From an uncultured Clostridia bacterium (GTDB lineage Bacteria; Bacillota; Clostridia; TANB77; CAG-508): a stretch of DNA of 17,245 bases. The notes under the pieces are model-generated. The model was not told the origin of the DNA, made no database searches, and saw only the letters and a list, made by a program, of their open reading frames with translations. The stretch spans positions 1 through 17,245 of the forward strand of contig CALXZQ010000011.1 of NCBI GenBank assembly GCA_944393275.1, written 5' to 3'. Within the stretch, counting starts at the first letter, position 1. Each line of letters starts with the position of its first letter. Positions 16,323 through 17,245 of this stretch are shown here, one piece after another. The translations under genes were made by a program, and so were the position numbers.

Positions 16323-17237
16323 TTATTTTATTCCTAACATTTTTAAAATAAGTGCCATTCTAATATATTTTCCATATCTAACTTGTTTAAAATAACATGC
16401 TTTTGGATCATCGTCTATTTCTGTCTTTATCTCATTTACTCTTGGTAGTGGATGCATAATACATAAATCAGTTTTAGCCTTGGTTAATTTTTCTTTATCC
16501 AAAATATAGCAATCTTTCAATCTCAAATATTCTTCTTCATTAAAGAATCTTTCTTTTTGTATTCTTGTCATATATAAAATATCTAATTCATTAATATATT
16601 CTTCTATATTAGTGGTCTCAACATAATCTATATTATTTTTTTCTAGCACCTCTTCTTTTATATATTCAGGAACTTTAAGTTCTTCTAGTGAAATTAATAC
16701 AAATTTAATATTTTTATATCTTGACATTGCTGTAATTAAAGAATGAATCGTTCTACCAAATTTTAAATCTCCGCATAATCCTATAGTTAGATTATCTAAT
16801 CTATTTTTTTCACATGAGATTGTTAGTAAATCTGTTAAAGTTTGTGTTGGATGATTATGTCCTCCATCTCCTGCATTTATTATTGGTACAGTTGTTTTTG
16901 TTGATGCAACGAAGGGTGCTCCTTCTTTGGGGTGTCTCATTACTATAATATCAGAATAACATTCTACTGTTTTAACTGTATCTGATACACTTTCTCCTTT
17001 TGCTGTTGAACTTGATGATGATTCTGAGAAACCTATCACATTTCCTCCTAATTCTATCATAGCAGATTCAAAGCTAAGTCTTGTTCTTGTACTTGGTTCA
17101 AAAAATAAAGTAGCTAACTTTTTATGCTTACATTTATCCCAATATTTTTCAGGAAATTGCATAATGTCTTTAGCTACTTTTATTAATTCTTCTATTTCTT
17201 TTACTGATAAGTCTTTAATATCAATTAAATTTTTCAT
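16323..17237 (-). CDS. pyrB: Aspartate carbamoyltransferase catalytic chain (PyrB)
   Basis: PyrB joins carbamoyl phosphate and aspartate to make carbamoyl aspartate, the committed step of pyrimidine synthesis in the cytosol. 304 residues, full length. The carbamoyl-phosphate loop FFEPSTRTRLSFE is at 45-57. The SSSSTAKGES loop (74-83) carries the serine and lysine that reach into the neighbouring active site. GDGGHNHPTQTL is at the domain junction, and MHPLPRVNEI lies near the C-terminus. The presence of pyrI fits the allosteric class. The ATG is only eight bases from the window edge, so its promoter, leader and any attenuator or PyrR site lie outside. Confidence 0.96.
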   Translation of the reverse strand: MKNLIDIKDLSVKEIEELIKVAKDIMQFPEKYWDKCKHKKLATLFFEPSTRTRLSFESAMIELGGNVIGFSESSSSSTAKGESVSDTVKTVECYSDIIVMRHPKEGAPFVASTKTTVPIINAGDGGHNHPTQTLTDLLTISCEKNRLDNLTIGLCGDLKFGRTIHSLITAMSRYKNIKFVLISLEELKVPEYIKEEVLEKNNIDYVETTNIEEYINELDILYMTRIQKERFFNEEEYLRLKDCYILDKEKLTKAKTDLCIMHPLPRVNEIKTEIDDDPKACYFKQVRYGKYIRMALILKMLGIK

Positions 17238-17245
17238 ATAATTCT

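Noticed and set aside
1..17245. CRISPR arrays, tRNA or rRNA genes
   Set aside because: No regularly spaced repeats and no tRNA-like or rRNA-like conserved segments were seen on either strand.

Overview
The window is strongly AT-rich, and every supported gene lies on the minus strand, so the genes read right to left. The gene content points to a low-GC member of the Firmicutes, probably a clostridium or an uncultured Clostridia relative. It includes a murE with the meso-diaminopimelate motif, an FtsW/SpoVE-type flippase/polymerase relative, a PASTA-tailed penicillin-binding protein remnant, folate-dependent TrmFO, a SWIM-SNF2 helicase and a pyrB-pyrI pair. The species cannot be read from the sequence.

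Layout from right to left. (1) 17237-14601: pyrB and pyrI encode the two chains of aspartate transcarbamylase. They are followed at close spacing by a NagZ-like family 3 glycosidase, and an intrinsic terminator ends the unit. The glycosidase has a membrane anchor encoded upstream of any normal start codon. (2) About 14546-12699: a small element-like block with a 42-residue ORF and a large serine recombinase whose frame is broken by one extra base. (3) 12698-7469: the 3' end of a division/sporulation penicillin-binding protein gene (end of the transpeptidase domain plus one PASTA domain), then murE, mraY, ftsW/spoVE and murG, ending in a terminator that overlaps the murG stop. The 5' part of the penicillin-binding protein gene is missing and the recombinase sits in its place. 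ftsW has a one-base insertion near its end that removes the conserved C-terminus. (4) 7354-6997: a small uncharacterised protein with its own promoter. (5) 6982-4804: topA with promoter and terminator. (6) 4797-1: a SWIM/SNF2 helicase with its own promoter, then trmFO and a hairpin terminator at the window edge.

MurE, MraY and MurG carry out successive steps of peptidoglycan precursor synthesis, and the FtsW-type protein polymerises the product. A promoter directly upstream of murE could keep these genes expressed although the normal upstream part of the division/cell-wall cluster is absent here. murF and murD are also absent from their usual places.

The most interesting point is the junction near 12,700, where a serine recombinase gene abuts a decapitated penicillin-binding protein gene. 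It could be an insertion or rearrangement in a cell-wall gene, possibly reversible like the elements that interrupt sporulation genes. The two single-base frameshifts (recombinase and ftsW) also make sequencing or assembly error a real alternative for those parts.
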